Assembly: GCA_023213395.1 (NCBI GenBank)
Contig: CM041465.1
Coordinates: 187,619,741-187,683,740 of the forward strand
Source: Cycas panzhihuaensis
Lineage: Eukaryota; Cycadophyta
DNA: 64,000 nt
Direction of reading: 5' to 3'
Shown here: positions 19,560 through 31,570 of the stretch, piece by piece
Layout: every line of letters begins with the position of its first letter
How positions within the stretch are numbered: position 1 is the first letter of the stretch
Position numbers and translations under genes: made by a program
Notes under the pieces: model-generated
Told to the model about the DNA's origin: nothing
The model's input: the letters and a program-made list of their open reading frames with translations, nothing else
Databases searched by the model: none

Positions 19560-20480
19560 TGAGCCAGATGAGAAGAAGGGTCATTTAGAAAGCCTAGTCG
19601 GTTTCTAAGTCTTAGATGTTAACAGTGATCCCTTTTCTCTTGTGTTGCAAGATATTTATTTCTATCTAACGCATAGGGTTTATTCAGAGCATCTAGACAA
19701 GAGAGGTAGAACTCTTAAGCTAAGGGCCACATCGTATGTCCTCATTCAATGACAATTGTATAGAAGGGGCTATGAGGGGACTCCTTAAAATGCCTTTGAA
19801 TGCAAGAAGCAATTGAGATCCTAAGAGAATTTCATTTTGGGGTTTGTAGGGGTCATTTTGCAGTGGAATCCATAATTCATAAAATCTTAAGGGCGGGTTT
19901 CTTTTGTCCAACATTATTCAAGGATGCTTTTAACTTGGTGAGAAATTGTGTTCAATTCCAAAGGTTTGTAAGAAAGCAACATTTGGCAATCATGCTCCTC
20001 AAACCTATCTTTGCCAATCAACTATTCAAGAAATGGGGTCTACACTTCATAGGTCCAATAAATCCCCCATTGAATAAAGGACATGCATGCATACTCACTA
20101 CAACTAACTATTTTACACATTGGACTAAGGTTGTTGTCTCTAATAAAGCTAACTCAATAGTAGTTATTAAGTTTCTAGAGCAAGTCATTATGGACAGATT
20201 TGGTGTTCTTGTGGTTTTAATCTCTGACAATGGATTAGCCTTTAGTTCGTTGAAAATGTTATATTTTATAGGAAAGTATGGAGTAATCCTCAGTACTTCC
20301 TACAACTACTGACCCTAAAGAAATTGGTTGGCAGAGTCCTCCAATAAAAACTTAACCAAAGTAATAAAAAGGTTGGTCAAACAAAACCAAAGGGATTGGC
20401 ATGCCAAACTACACTAGGCTTTATGGGCTGATAGGATCACCAAGAAGGATTCCATTGGATACTCCCCATTTTTTTCAGTC
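19560..20480 (+). pseudogene. Integrase of the Tat-like element
   Basis: The HHCC region is seen as EFHFGVCRGHFAVESI...CVQF near 19830-19960, with one Cys lost. The core shows FKKWGLHFIGPI (catalytic Asp changed to His), YFTHWTKVV, LISDNGLAFSS (second Asp kept) and, after a frame change, AESSNKNLTKVIKRL with the catalytic Glu near 20336. NQRDWHAKLH and IGYSPFFSVYDKEAI follow. Stops near 20312 and elsewhere inactivate it. Confidence 0.88.
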
Positions 20481-20689
20481 TATGACAAAGAGGCTATAAT
20501 ATGTCACCCACCCCCACCTCGCCGCCACCCCCTCCCCACCAAACTTGTCCTTAAGATCTCTACAACTAGTGAAATGCAAGAATGAGAGCCTTTCCCTGTT
20601 AGCCTTGGGATTTCAAAGTTTATTGGCATTAGATGAAAAATGATAAAATGCTTTGGACCACATTGAGGCCCATCATGGAAAAGTTAAGG

Positions 20690-20935
20690 AAAATTTTGAC
20701 AAAAGAGCCAACATAAAGGAAGTTTTTTAGTTGGGTGATAAAGTACTAATGTGGGATAAAGTGTATGAGAGGCCTAGCTCACATCAAAAGTTCAATTCAT
20801 TGTGGTTAGGTCATTATACAATTCACAAGGTTATCAGTGAAAATGCTTTCCATTTGAAGAACCTCTCGAGAGAGTTGTTGCCTATTCCAGTCAATGGGAA
20901 ATTCTATTGAGCAAACTTGGTTCTAATAACCAAAA
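20690..20935 (+). pseudogene. Integrase C-terminal GPY-like module of the Tat-like element
   Basis: VLMWDKVYERPSSHQKFNSL, WLGHYTIHKVISENAFHL and LPIPVNGKFY match the layout of the GPY module (K..L..W.GPY.I..V....F.L). The Pro of GPY reads His. It closes the pol region. Confidence 0.75.
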
Positions 20936-21626
20936 CCAGCCACCAAGATTTGTCTATTTTACAACAAGAATAATATTTGAAACTGTAACTAAGTGCAAGT
21001 ACATAAACTAGAGATCATTCAACATACACACAAAAGCATACACATTACCAACTACACCAGATATAACGTGGTAAAATTCTAGTAGAGTGCTAGGAAAACA
21101 TCCACACAGGAAAGGTATCGATCTTTATTAATCAAGAATGAAAAATTTGTACATGTAGTCACCATAAAATTCTCACAGTAGCAACAACCATCCACTCATA
21201 ATGTGATGCGATATAATTACCCTAAATCGGGTTACATACGAAGGCACATCAATCGTAACCATCAGATCTAGGTCTTTTTGATGAAGGGCCTAGATTCTCT
21301 TTACAAATTTAGTAGGTTTTGAACCCTAGCTTTTTGCAGTACAAAGATCATCCAAGTATGCTACCCCCTTGGACCCCCTGGCAACACTAGTGGGGTGGCA
21401 AGCCCCCCCACACCCTCCCGAGAAAAAATGGTGGGAAAAACCATGTCGAAATAGGTCCAAAATTTTAGCCTCCATATACATTGTTGTCGCATACCCAACA
21501 AATTCCTCAAGCATTTTTATAGAGGATGATTCTAGGACGAAGGCATATACATATGTAAATATTTAGATAGGAGAATAATTGCATTCTTACAACCCGCAGG
21601 GGGTGATAAGAAGTAAGGAGGCCAAA
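20936..21626 (+). other. 3' untranslated region of the Tat-like element
   Basis: No gene supported. A TTTGCAGTACAAAGAT piece at 21331 resembles LTR bases near 6473/21706, a partial local duplication. The end is purine-rich (AAGAAGTAAGGAGG, 21608-21621), the probable polypurine tract before the 3' LTR at 21627. Confidence 0.6.
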
Positions 21627-24374
21627 TGTTACCCGCGAAAGGGTACATACCAAAATTTTTGAACAAGCTTGTTTTGTTTATCATTTTTACTTGATGACGA
21701 TCTTTGTAGCATGAAGACAATCCAAGTAAGAACAAGAAATAGAATAGATTCTTCTTGCAATAAGAATTAGCCAAATGAGTTTATACTTTTGAACCAAGAA
21801 AAAAATTACTTTGGAGCAGCCAAAAATTTGAAAATGGATCTTGAAGAAGGTTGGTGAATTCAAGCAAGAAAGGAAGGCAGAAAAGGCTTATGCCATAGAG
21901 ACTTTTTTGTAGTGATTCGCCTATACCTTACTTCTCACATGGAAGGAATAATAAGTTGGAAAGGAACGTTGTCAAGTGCAGGCTATAGAAAAAGATGACA
22001 TAACTAGGAGGTTTTGACTATTGGATCAAGTTGAGTGAAAGCACCATAGTCGTTCATGGTTAAGGAGCTTGGAAATGAATCAACGATTAAATCCTAAACA
22101 TCACATCTAAGTGGTCAAACTAATCCCCACCATCAAAATAGGGAAAAAGGCAAAGCCTTTTGAGTTAACACTTAGAAATTTTTGAAACACTGCCTCATGT
22201 TCCATGTCCTACGGTTTGCAAAAGAAGCTTATGAAGCAGTGCAGGTCTTGCCTAAGGTGCAGGTGCAGGTCTAAATGAATGAATACTCCCACATCCCACA
22301 TCTTGTGACTAAAAGAATAGGGCTCCAAATCTCAACTTAGGTATATGGGTGCAGGTGTGGTCCCACCACAACGGAGTGAATCTTCACTAATTCAAGGTAG
22401 ATTTGCATTAATTTCTCCACTCAACTTGTTGATTATCCCATTAATCCTACATTTATTACTTTAAGCATATGAATTTAACTCGCATATCTCTCTACTTTTT
22501 CATTCTTCTAAGTCAGTCATTGATCATCTCATCCCTCTGAATTGGCTATTGATCATCTCATTATTACACATAGTGGGCCCCAAAAATTCTCAGAGTTTTT
22601 GTAGGTAACAAATTTCTATTAATACCCAAGCAATGTTGAGAAGATTATTTGACAAGTGAGTGTTCTTGCTCTATGCACTATCCCATGTGTCTAATGTTAC
22701 TTACTACCCATGGTTTCTCTCCTCTTGTGATAGCCCAACTAGGTGTTCGGGATGCAAGATTGAAAATCCTTCTGTTGAAATGGTCATGGATGCCTAGGAC
22801 AACTTGAAGTTAGACTTGTCTACTACATGTGATGAAGATACCTCAACCATGAGGAGAGTAAGAAGATGTGGCTTGCTTCAAACAAGCTGCGCAATAGATG
22901 CAATGCTTATTCTCTATATTATCAAGGTGTATGTCGCTTGGTTTGACAAAGATAATAAGAGAATCCACGAGGGAGGTGGGAAACAAATCCTTTTGCAATC
23001 TTGCCCCGCCACACTCTTAAAGGATTTTGGCCCTGCCACAGTCCATTGAGACATTGTTTCCTAATGAAATTCTTTATGATTCAAAGAAAGGTAACTCTTT
23101 GAACAAGAGAGTTGCTCAACATCATGCATATCTCTTTGAGATAGAAAGGAAACTTGAAAAGGAAGAAAATGAAGAAAAAAGAGACAAAATCTCACTATCA
23201 AAGAGTAAAAAAAAAGTGAGACAAGAAGTAGAGGATACACATTTCACACCTACATACTGGGGAGGTTTGTTGAGTACTAACAACTACAGAGTAAATGTGA
23301 AGGAAGGTATAACGAGAAGTCCAAGCTAGGATAAAACTCTTAGATGATGCTAACAAAGAATTAGTTAGGCCATCATGGTTGCTCCCTTCCTCAAAGCTAA
23401 AGATGTACATATCAAAGCAAGGAAAATCAATTAGAGGCAATGGCTTAGTGTCAGTGATTCCTCTAGTTTTGCAGGTAGTGTTATAGCCTATCCTTGGCAG
23501 CTTCAATAAGCAAAACTAAGGCAACTAATGAAGTATCAAGGTGTGCTTTTAATGAGCACACTAACTTGGGAGAAAAATTAGATCTACATTAGATTACATC
23601 CAAAAAAAATTCAAGCTCACCTAAATTAATTAGAGGCTCACACATTAATGATAAGGTTTTAGTCACTACAAGATTCTAAAAAAATTAAACAAGTGGCAAT
23701 AAGAGCTAAAGACAACACGTGAACGTTTAAGTTCTTATATAATACTACATAACCATTCATCATCAATCAAATGATGAAAGGAAAACATAGTTTTAGGGAG
23801 TGGGTTCTTTTGGAATTCTAATTCTTGATTTTCAATTTCGCTTTTTTTTTTTTCTTTCTTTCTCAGAAAGGGGATTTTGGAGGGTTAGGGGAAACAAGTT
23901 AGGATTTGGAGGGCAATTGACTTATAAGCTTTACGTGTTCTAGTTGCTCAGTATGTTTTTGGCTTTAAAGGGTTAGAACTTATAAGTTTTGTGCATAAAG
24001 TTTTGAAGTAGAAGAGGGGGAATGTCAGATATATCTACTTCTCTCCCTTCTGTACATTTCATGCTATCATAATAAATCAGAAAATCATTTGACTAGGTCT
24101 ATTTGTTATTTGGATGGATATTCATGATTATATGATGGTTGCTTAGTGTTCTGTCTTTTCCTTGGACATACTAATATTCTTTTTACATTTGTTCCATGTC
24201 ATGCAATTTTTCACTTTTCTACTTATGTATGATGCTTATATTCGTCAACATGATTTTATTTTTCACATATGAATACCTGTTATATATTATGTACATGGTA
24301 TTTTAAGGTTTCCCTAGAAATATATTAATGTTAAGTTATTCCAAATCTTTTATGTAAATTTTTTAAGAACAACC
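21627..24374 (+). repeat. 3' LTR of the Tat-like element, first part
   Basis: Starts TGTTACCCGCGAAAGGGTAC and follows the 5' LTR throughout. At 23369-23373 it holds the uninterrupted GCCAT target where the 5' LTR carries G2. Ends with CAACC (24370-24374), the first duplication of the nested copia. A coding-like segment (22800-23330) is the partner of 7540-8040. Confidence 0.87.
22804..23330 (+). pseudogene. Coding-like segment inside the long 3' LTR
   Basis: An open frame (22804-23049) reads LDLSTTCDEDTSTMRRVRR, CAIDAMLILYIIKVYVAWFD and KDNKRIHEGG; after a frame change another open stretch (23027-23329) reads LFPNEILYDSKKGNSLNKRV, AQHHAYLFEIERKLEKEEN and a Lys/Glu-rich helix. I do not recognise the family. 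See the partner at 7540-8040. Confidence 0.45.
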
Positions 24375-24742
24375 TGTCAGAGAGAATAATAGGAGTAGAA
24401 TAGCATTGGCCACATGCACAAGATGCAAGAGATGAGAAAACACTAGTGAATCACAATTCTCCAAAATCTCATTGAGGAAAACAATACATTACAATAGACA
24501 TATATAGAACTACATATCTTACATGTCCATTAATGGCCTACTTTATTTTGTGGTGGGCTCCTACCTTATTTTATGGTGGGCTCCTGCCATATTTTATGAT
24601 GGGCACCTAATCACCAATTTGACTTCATTTAATCCCTTTAATTAATGACTTGAGCAAGAATATTCCATGTGAAACAATATTCCAATGGCATAAGAAATGA
24701 ACTTACATGAACATTAAATGTAAATGGACATTGCTTCTAACA
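24375..24742 (-). repeat. 3' LTR of copia F
   Basis: 368 bp. Pairs with 35752-36054, which lacks about 65 bp, including one copy of a GTGGGCTCCTACC-type local repeat and a stretch near the end. Adjacent to it on the minus strand is a short purine-rich GGTAGGG, the probable polypurine tract. Confidence 0.92.
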
Positions 24743-24869
24743 CCCTACCATAATGTTAAGTTCATTTTCTCTCAAAAACATTAGTGTCCTAAGTCTTTCA
24801 AACTTCTCACGACTCAAAGCCTTAGTGAGAATATCAACAGTTTGATCTTCTGAGGGACAATAGATCAAT

Positions 24870-26140
24870 TCAACTATGACATGCTCTACTTGTTGTCAAA
24901 TAAAATGATGGTGAATTTCCACACACTTTGCTCTGGCATGGAAAACTAGACTTTTGATAGTTGTATGGCACCTTGATTGTCACAGAACAATTGAGTCGAG
25001 TCATTTTGAACAAGTCCAAAGTGGTTAAGAAGTACTCTAAACCAAATGACTTCATAGGTTGTTGTGACTGTTGCTTTGTATTCTGCCTTAGTGGAAGACA
25101 AAGAAACTGTAGATTGTTTCTTATTGCTCCAAGAGATAAAACTAGAACTAAGTGCAAATGCATATCCTAATAATGTTGATTTTTTGTCATCAACATCCCT
25201 TACCCAATCTGAGTTTGTGAAGTTTTGCAATTTGAATTCAGATGATTTCTGAAACAAGAGTCCAAACCAAATTGTTCTTTGAACATATCTTAGAATGCGC
25301 TTTGCTGCCTTCCAATGTGGTGGATGCAACACTCATACACCAACAACATAACTGAGATTAGGTCCAGTGTTAGTTTAATAAATAAGACTACTCACTAGTT
25401 GCCTATATAAAGTTTCATTTACAACTTTAGTAACACCAGATTCTCTAGTTAATTTAAAACCAACTTCCATGGGAGTAGCAATTGGCTTGTAGTTTTCCAT
25501 ATGGAAGCATCTCAAGATATTGTGTGCATATTTTGACTAAGATATGAAGATGTTATTGCTCTTCCACCAAATTTCCATCCTAAGATAGAAATGTAGAAGT
25601 CCAAGATCAGTCATCTCAAAAACTTCAAGCAATTGATTTTTTAGAGCACTGATCTTTTTAGTGTCACTACCAGTTATGATGAGATTATCAACATACAAAG
25701 CCACAATTAGGATTTCATCATCCTCATGTGGTACATACAAGGTGTGATCTTATTCACATCTAGTGAATCCAAGAGAGATAAAGTGATCATCGATGCGTGA
25801 ATGTCATGCCCTTGGTGCCTATTTAAGCCCATAGAGAACTTTCTTCAATCTAAAAACAAGCTACCCATGACCCACATGTTCAAATCCTTCAGGTTGCTTC
25901 ATGTAGACCTGCTCATCAAAAATGCCATTCAGAAAAACATTACTTACATCCATCTAATGAAGTTCTTAGCTAAAGTGAGTGGCAAGAGACACTAGCATCC
26001 TAATAGTAGTCATCTTTGCTACTGGTATAAAGGTCTCTTCAAAGTAAATTCTTGTTGTTTGAACATAGCCTTTTGCAACAAGTTAAGCTTTTTATCGTTC
26101 CATAGTACCATCTAAACGATATTTAATTTGATACACCCAT
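24870..26140 (-). pseudogene. RT and RNase H of copia F
   Basis: On the minus strand the RT palm end reads VALYVDNLIITGSDTKKI (YVDD box changed to YVDN) near 25700, followed by LLEVFEMTDLGLLHFYL. RNase H near 25330-24900 reads HWKAAKRILRYVQRTI, SDWVRDVDDKKST, STKAEYKATVTTTYEVIWF and LFCDNQGAIQLS. These are typical copia motifs. Upstream, 25750-26140 contains further RT fragments in broken frames. Stops throughout. Confidence 0.9.
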
Positions 26141-26559
26141 TTGCAACCAATTACTTTCTTTTTAGGAGGAAATACAACAAGATCCCAAGTGTCATTGTTG
26201 ATGTTGGAGTCATGTTCATCCCCCATGGCTTCTTGCTAGTGAACCAAATCTTTGGCTTCATGAAATACTTAAGATTTTTGACATTAAGGCAAAGTTGGTT
26301 TGGCTGCTACTTTGTATGCATGAGTCAAGATTCACAATGCTAGAATCTTGAATGGTTTGTACGTACCATTTAGGTAATTTTCTTTGTGAAGAGGAAGGAT
26401 CAGTAGAAGAGGGAGGAATAAAGGAAGTAGAAGCTTCACCATGACTGCTTTCAGTTTCACTTTCCTCACTCCCTTTGATTTCTTTGCCTTCTAGTTTTTC
26501 ATCACTTATAATAGGTACAATGACCTCATCTTATTCATTAGTCTTTTAAAATAGGACAT

Positions 26560-27480
26560 CTCTACTAAGAATGATTTTCTTCTCAGTAAGACTCTAAAGC
26601 TTATATGCTTTTGATGTTAAACTATATCCAACAAGAATATACTTTTTACTCTTATCATCAAGTTTGTACCTCTTTTCATCAAGTACATGTGCATAGGTTG
26701 TACATCCAAAAATGCGAAGATGAGCAACAAAAGGTTTTAGTCCAATCCAAGCTTCTTCAAGAGTTACATTTTGAATTGGCTATGTAGAACTTATATTCAA
26801 AAAATAAATAACTATATTGACTGCTTCTCCCCAAAGACATTTAGGAACATCTTTTGCCTTTATCATGCATTGTGCCATTTTAAGAATGGTATGACTCTTT
26901 TACTTTGCTATGCCATCCTATTTTGGAGTATATGTTGTTGTAAACTAATGCTAGATTCCATGACTTTTGTAGAAGTTGGTGAATTCAAAAGAGAGATACT
27001 TGCCTCCACTATCACTCCTGAAGATCTTAATCTTTTTGTTTGAAAGATTTTTAGCTTCAACTTTGAATTCTTTAAACTTTGAAAGAGCATCCAATTTATG
27101 CTTAAGAAGATATACCCAATATTTTTTGGTATGATGATCAATAAAAGTGATGAGATATTGTCCTCCTCCATATGACTGTGGTGAAATAGGCCCATATAAG
27201 TTAGAGTGAATCAACTCTAACTTTTTCTTAGCTTGCCACTTGGATGTTTGGAAAGGTTCCTGATGCATGTGTACCACACACTCTGTTAGTCTTCTTCACT
27301 AATGGTAAATCAGCTACCATTCTTAGCCTATTCATAAGCTAGAGACTAGAGTAGTTCATATGACCATAACAATCATGCCATAAAGTCTCAACAGAATTGT
27401 GTGCAACAAGGCCATGCTCATATGTTCCAAATAATTTTTAAATAGCATTCTCTTGAACACCTTGAGCTATTACAATATCT
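26560..27480 (-). pseudogene. Integrase of copia F
   Basis: Minus-strand frame at 27277-26951 reads KLELIHSNLYGPISPQSYGG, YLITFIDHHTKKYWVYLL, FKEFKVEAKNLSNKKIKIFR, SDSGGKYLSFEFTNFYKSHG: the copia integrase core with both Asp positions (D in IDHHT, D in RSDSGG). The Glu helix and post-core segments continue in broken frames to about 26560. Confidence 0.9.
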
Positions 27481-28250
27481 TTTTTTTCTATCAGACACCT
27501 TGATTCATTGAACTTTATTTTAACTTTTTGTTTAGTGATACAACTAACAGAAAGTAAATTATGCTTGATGAAGGGTACAAGCAAAACATTCAAAACCTTT
27601 GAATGTCACATATTCAGGTTCACGAATACTTACAGTGCCACATCCCATAACCTAATATTGATTGTTGTCATCGAGTATAATGGGAGGAACTTGACACTCT
27701 TCCAAGTTTTCAATGCAATCCTTGCGATAGTGATATGCTTAGATGCACTAGAGTCTACATACCACTCGCATAAATCTGAATTTGTAGAATTAACAACAAA
27801 CAGTTTGTCATCATCATTTGCAGAGAAAACATAAGTGTTTTTCTTTTCATCTGCTCTCTTCTTCCAACAATGCTTCTTCAAATGTTCTTTTTTACCATAA
27901 TACTTGCAAACAATGTTACATTTTAATTTTTGTGAATTATTTCTGTTGTTGCTACTATGTGATTGTTGCTTGGGACGATTATTTGGTATTCTCTTTTGAA
28001 ATTTTGAAGAAATAACCATTGTACTACTACTTTCACTACCATAAAACACAATCTGCTACTCTTCATGTAGCAATAAACCACCTAATTTATAAAAGAAAAG
28101 AGATGTAGGTCGGCTTGTGAGACACAAGCTTGTTACAAAGATGTGATAGCCTTCATGCAGGTTATTTAAAATGATGTTGACCAACTCTTTATCTTCAACA
28201 ATTTCACCTAAAACAACTAGTTTCTAATAGAAGAATTAATGATGTATTCA
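27480..28250 (-). pseudogene. Gag 3' part, zinc knuckle and protease of copia F
   Basis: Minus-strand frame 28049-27630 shows a basic tail, CKYYGKKEHLKKHC (a CCHC knuckle with the second Cys changed to Tyr) and CEWYVDSSASKHIT, the copia protease D-S-G/S-A motif. EDKELVNIILNNLHEGYH near 28190 is the end of the gag capsid (UBN2-type). The upstream part of gag is at 34630-35000, beyond the nested element. Confidence 0.85.
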
Positions 28251-28294
28251 GTAATTCAACATTTAATATTTGTACATTTGTAAATGCAAAGTTA

Positions 28295-28714
28295 TGTTAG
28301 TAAGTCATGTTTAATCACTTTATCAACTCAATGTGATAAAGTGTATTGTAAATGTATTTTAGTCATATTAATGTTAGTGGTTAGTCATGACTCACAGTTG
28401 TGGGCCTAATGCTTGTGGGGTTCTATATGCCTACACTACATTGTAATATGTAACATATATGTAATGTTGATCATACAAGGTATCGCTAGTCACCTGGCAT
28501 GATCAACTCCTCTCGTAGATTCTTGCCTCTTTGCAATTGTACATTTTGTATATATGAGACAACACCTTATGTGATATATGAAGCATGAGTGAATGATATT
28601 CAGATATTGATTTTGGAGGTTGAATGAATTCCACCTCCTCAACTTCATTTGTATTATTGTGCTCCTTGTGTTATAGATCCTGGGTGGAAAGTGGTTCCAA
28701 AGCCTCTTCTTTCA
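28295..28714 (+). repeat. 5' LTR of the kinase-carrying copia
   Basis: Starts TGTTAGTAAGTCATG and ends near CTTTCA, just before the primer site. Aligns with 34262-34627 over nearly all its length, including TGCCTACACTACATTG, GATCATACAAGGT and GGGTGGAAAGTGG. It also holds about 30 bp (28616-28650) absent from the other LTR. Confidence 0.85.
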
Positions 28715-28716
28715 CT

Positions 28717-28728
28717 TGGTATCATATT
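28717..28728 (+). promoter_or_regulatory. Primer-binding site, initiator-Met type, decayed
   Basis: TGGTATCATATT follows the LTR by two bases. The first eight bases match the Met-type site TGGTATCAGAGC. The kinase fragment starts within about ten bases of it. Confidence 0.75.
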
Positions 28729-28731
28729 TGA

Positions 28732-29640
28732 TTTGCACTTGGTCTACAAAGCATCTTAGATGCAAGCACAACAAAGCAAGCATCACATATTTTCCTATCA
28801 CTTCAGGAGGGCCCTGATTCTTCGTACCCTATTCTATCATGTCTAACCCTCTGGCGCTCCTTAAGAGAGACCAAGCCTAGTCATTGATGTGCATAGGTTC
28901 AAATTGGTTGTTTGAAATAATAGCCTTTTTGCCATTGAGAAGCTCCAAAAGGACAACTCTAAAGTTGAACACATCACTCTTCTTTATGACTTGCCCATAG
29001 ATGGCATATTCAGGAGAAAAGTACCCCCGCATCCCGACCACTCTAATAGTCAGATGACTCAAGCCTTCAAGGTTAAACTTTACCAGCCCAAAATTAGCAA
29101 GATGTGCTTTGAATTGGTCATCTAATAGGATGTTGCTTGTTTTGATATCTCTATGAATTATGGTGGGGTTTGCCTCATGGTTTAGATAAGCCAAGCCTTT
29201 TTCCATTCCCATAGCAGTCCTTTTACGAATAGGCCAATCCAGTCTTCTCTACAGGGACTCAAATAGATGATCATATAAACTATTGTTGGGCATGAATTCA
29301 CATATTATAATTCTTTGGAATCCTTCGAATAGGACCATGGTCATGCAAAACCCTACGAGAGATACCAAGTTCTAGTGCCAGATGCTGGCTATAATTTGTA
29401 GCTTGTGCAGGAATTCAGCATTGCCATGAGAGGTACAGTTCTTGAACCTCTTGATGGCAACCATGGACCCATCTGGCAAAATGCCCTTGTAAACATTCTT
29501 GAAACCCCTCTGAGCCTAGCAATTTATCCTTGGAGAAGACAAAGAAGATCGAATCGTAAGCCTCCTCAATCTGTTTATCTTCAGATGCATCCATCCCTAG
29601 AAGTCTTGCCTTCCTGATAAGCATTTACATTGATATTGAA
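28732..29640 (-). pseudogene. Fragment of an RKF3-like receptor-like serine/threonine kinase
   Basis: On the minus strand, from 29640 down, the kinase domain is nearly complete: a glycine-rich loop region (GSEGF, then after a +1 shift KNVYKGILPDGS), MVAIKRFKNC with the ATP-binding Lys, GLAYLNHEANPTIIHRDIK (catalytic HRD loop), a DFG motif changed to NFG, SPEYAIYG, KSDVFNFRVVLLELLNGKKA, then AWSLLRS and QGPPEVIGKYVMLALLCLH. The pattern, especially the AIKRFKNC, WAWSL and GPPEV...YV segments, is that of plant RKF3-type kinases. No intron is evident. Stops near 29370, 28875 and elsewhere, one frameshift and the lost DFG Asp make it a pseudogene. The extracellular and membrane parts are absent. 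It lies antisense in the copia leader, so it was probably captured. Confidence 0.88.
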
Positions 29641-29702
29641 CAAAGCTCACAAATAGTGGTTAATATATGTAGAAGAGTATAACAAGAATCGACCATGTGC
29701 TT

Positions 29703-29886
29703 GAGTCATCTTGCCATGTTTTCATTGGGAATCAACAACCATTGAATCTCATTGTAGAAGCCACAGAACTATACTATATGACTATTCTATTTTTCTCGCT
29801 AGAGTCATCTTGCCATGTTTTCATTGGGAATCAACAACCATTGAATCTCATTGTAGAAGCCATAGAACTATACTATATGACTACTC
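29703..29886. repeat. 99 bp tandem duplication, two copies
   Basis: GAGTCATCTTGCCATG starts at 29703 and again at 29802. The copies differ at only a few positions (for example CCACAGAAC against CCATAGAAC), so this duplication is much younger than most of the surrounding decay. Confidence 0.95.
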
Positions 29887-29889
29887 ATT

Positions 29890-30755
29890 TTGATCCTTGA
29901 GGTATAGTGCCAAATTGTGCTTTCATAGCTTCATTCAGAAGAAATCTTCTCTTATATCCTCATTTAATCACCTCTATTGATGTTGCCCTAATTTTTAATT
30001 TTCTATAGTTATTAAACTTTTATTTATGAAATTTAGAATACTCTAAGAATATTCCTATTTTGATAGGTGCCTTCTTTTGTAACATTTCTAGTTTTTTAGT
30101 TTTTAAATTGTTCCTTTAGCTTTTCTCAATCCATTGTAAGCAATTTTCTTAGTTTTTTAGAGGCTTTTTGAGTTTTGTTCTATATTTTTTATTATATGTA
30201 CACAAAAATTTTGTTTTTTAATTACAAAATCTTAAAAATTTTTGAAAACTTGAAAGATTAAAAAAATTAACACCTAATTAAACAACCCTTTGATACCAAT
30301 ACTACAAGGGGAACAATTAGGACCCCTAAAGGTACCACTCCCACACATATTATTGTGCTTCCTCGAACTCTACGAACTGTAGGGGAAGGCAATAGCTATA
30401 AAGTATATTGAATGGCAAACTGAGGTGCTTACTTGATAAACCTTAGAGTTTGGAGACTAGGCTAGACCCAGAGAGGGTGAGTGCCTTTGTTGGAAGTGTG
30501 CCCTTAGATGAGGATCTATCATTTAGGCCATAAATTTAGCACAGGTGGATCAACAGTGTTAGGGGGGCGGCAGATTCTTCAATAGCACTCACATACCTTT
30601 GGGTATATACGGTCCTTGAGTTACCACTTGTGAGCATGCATGCCATCCAAAATAACCATTTCAACTACTAGGGGTTGTTAGGCAAGGAGACACTAAGACT
30701 TTAGATCCTAGATTAGCAATCCTATTAGGTAGACAGGGCATTTATTTGAGACATA
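29890..30755 (+). other. Non-coding leader of the kinase-carrying copia
   Basis: AT-rich to 30290, then more balanced sequence to the gag start. TGATACCAA at 30291-30299 is a reverse-oriented Met-type primer-site word that mirrors TTGGTATCA at 28716. No gene seen. Confidence 0.6.
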
Positions 30756-31570
30756 ATGGCACTTCAAATAATTGTAGCCAACACTATTAAATTATTAGCC
30801 AATAATAATTTCTTGGCTTGGAAGAAACAAATCAAGAACATACTAATAATAAACAAACTTTGGACCTATGTTTCTAGTGCCACTCCTAAACTTGAACCTA
30901 CCGAAGATCCTAATGATCCTACCATTTCCATACCAGCTGATATTATTGCCCTTGCTGCATTCAATGAATATGATGAAATTGCACTCTTTTTTTTACACCT
31001 TTCCTGTGAAGATAATATTGACCAAAACATTGAGCTTGCTACCACTTCTACTAAATCTTGGAACATGACCTATGCATTGTACAAAAGGAAGGGCAATGCT
31101 AGAGTTGCCATGCTCAAAGCACATCTCTACTCTATACCATATGTATGATCAATGTAGTTCACTTGACTCAAATCAAGTCAATCAAGAACCAATTGAGCAT
31201 TATGGGATAGCCACCTGAAAATAGTGACTTGATATTTTATATTGTGAATGTATTGCCAATAGGATACAATTCTCTTATATCTAATCTATCTCATTCCAAT
31301 TGTCTTTCCACTTTTGAAGGACCTTTGCTTCAAGAGGAATGTATTCTAAATAGACTTGGAGACTCAAGTGCTTCCTCATCGACTCTTGCCTTAGCTGCAC
31401 AATATAAGGGGAAACAACATTGTTCACACCTTAATCAACAATTTGGTTTAATGAATTTGAACCAACATCCATATCAATAGCATCAATAATTCCCTTGGTA
31501 TCCTAATCAAATTGTTTGTCACTACTATGGCAAACTTGGTCACGTTGCACTTGATTGTAGGAAGAAGAAT
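30756..31570 (+). pseudogene. Gag of the kinase-carrying copia
   Basis: Starts MALQIIVANTIKLLANNNFL, then AWKKQIKNILIINKLWTYV, the opening helix pattern of copia gag (W at the usual place), and a long helical region to 31146. After a stop and frame change come LPIGYNSLISNLSHSN and, near 31515, CHYYGKLGHVALDC, a CCHC knuckle with the second Cys changed to Tyr. Confidence 0.85.

Noticed and set aside
24870-28049. Plus-strand ORFs across copia F (and across copia K at 41086-44808) as genes
   Set aside because: They are the opposite-strand shadows of the copia polyprotein, whose motifs read clearly on the minus strand.
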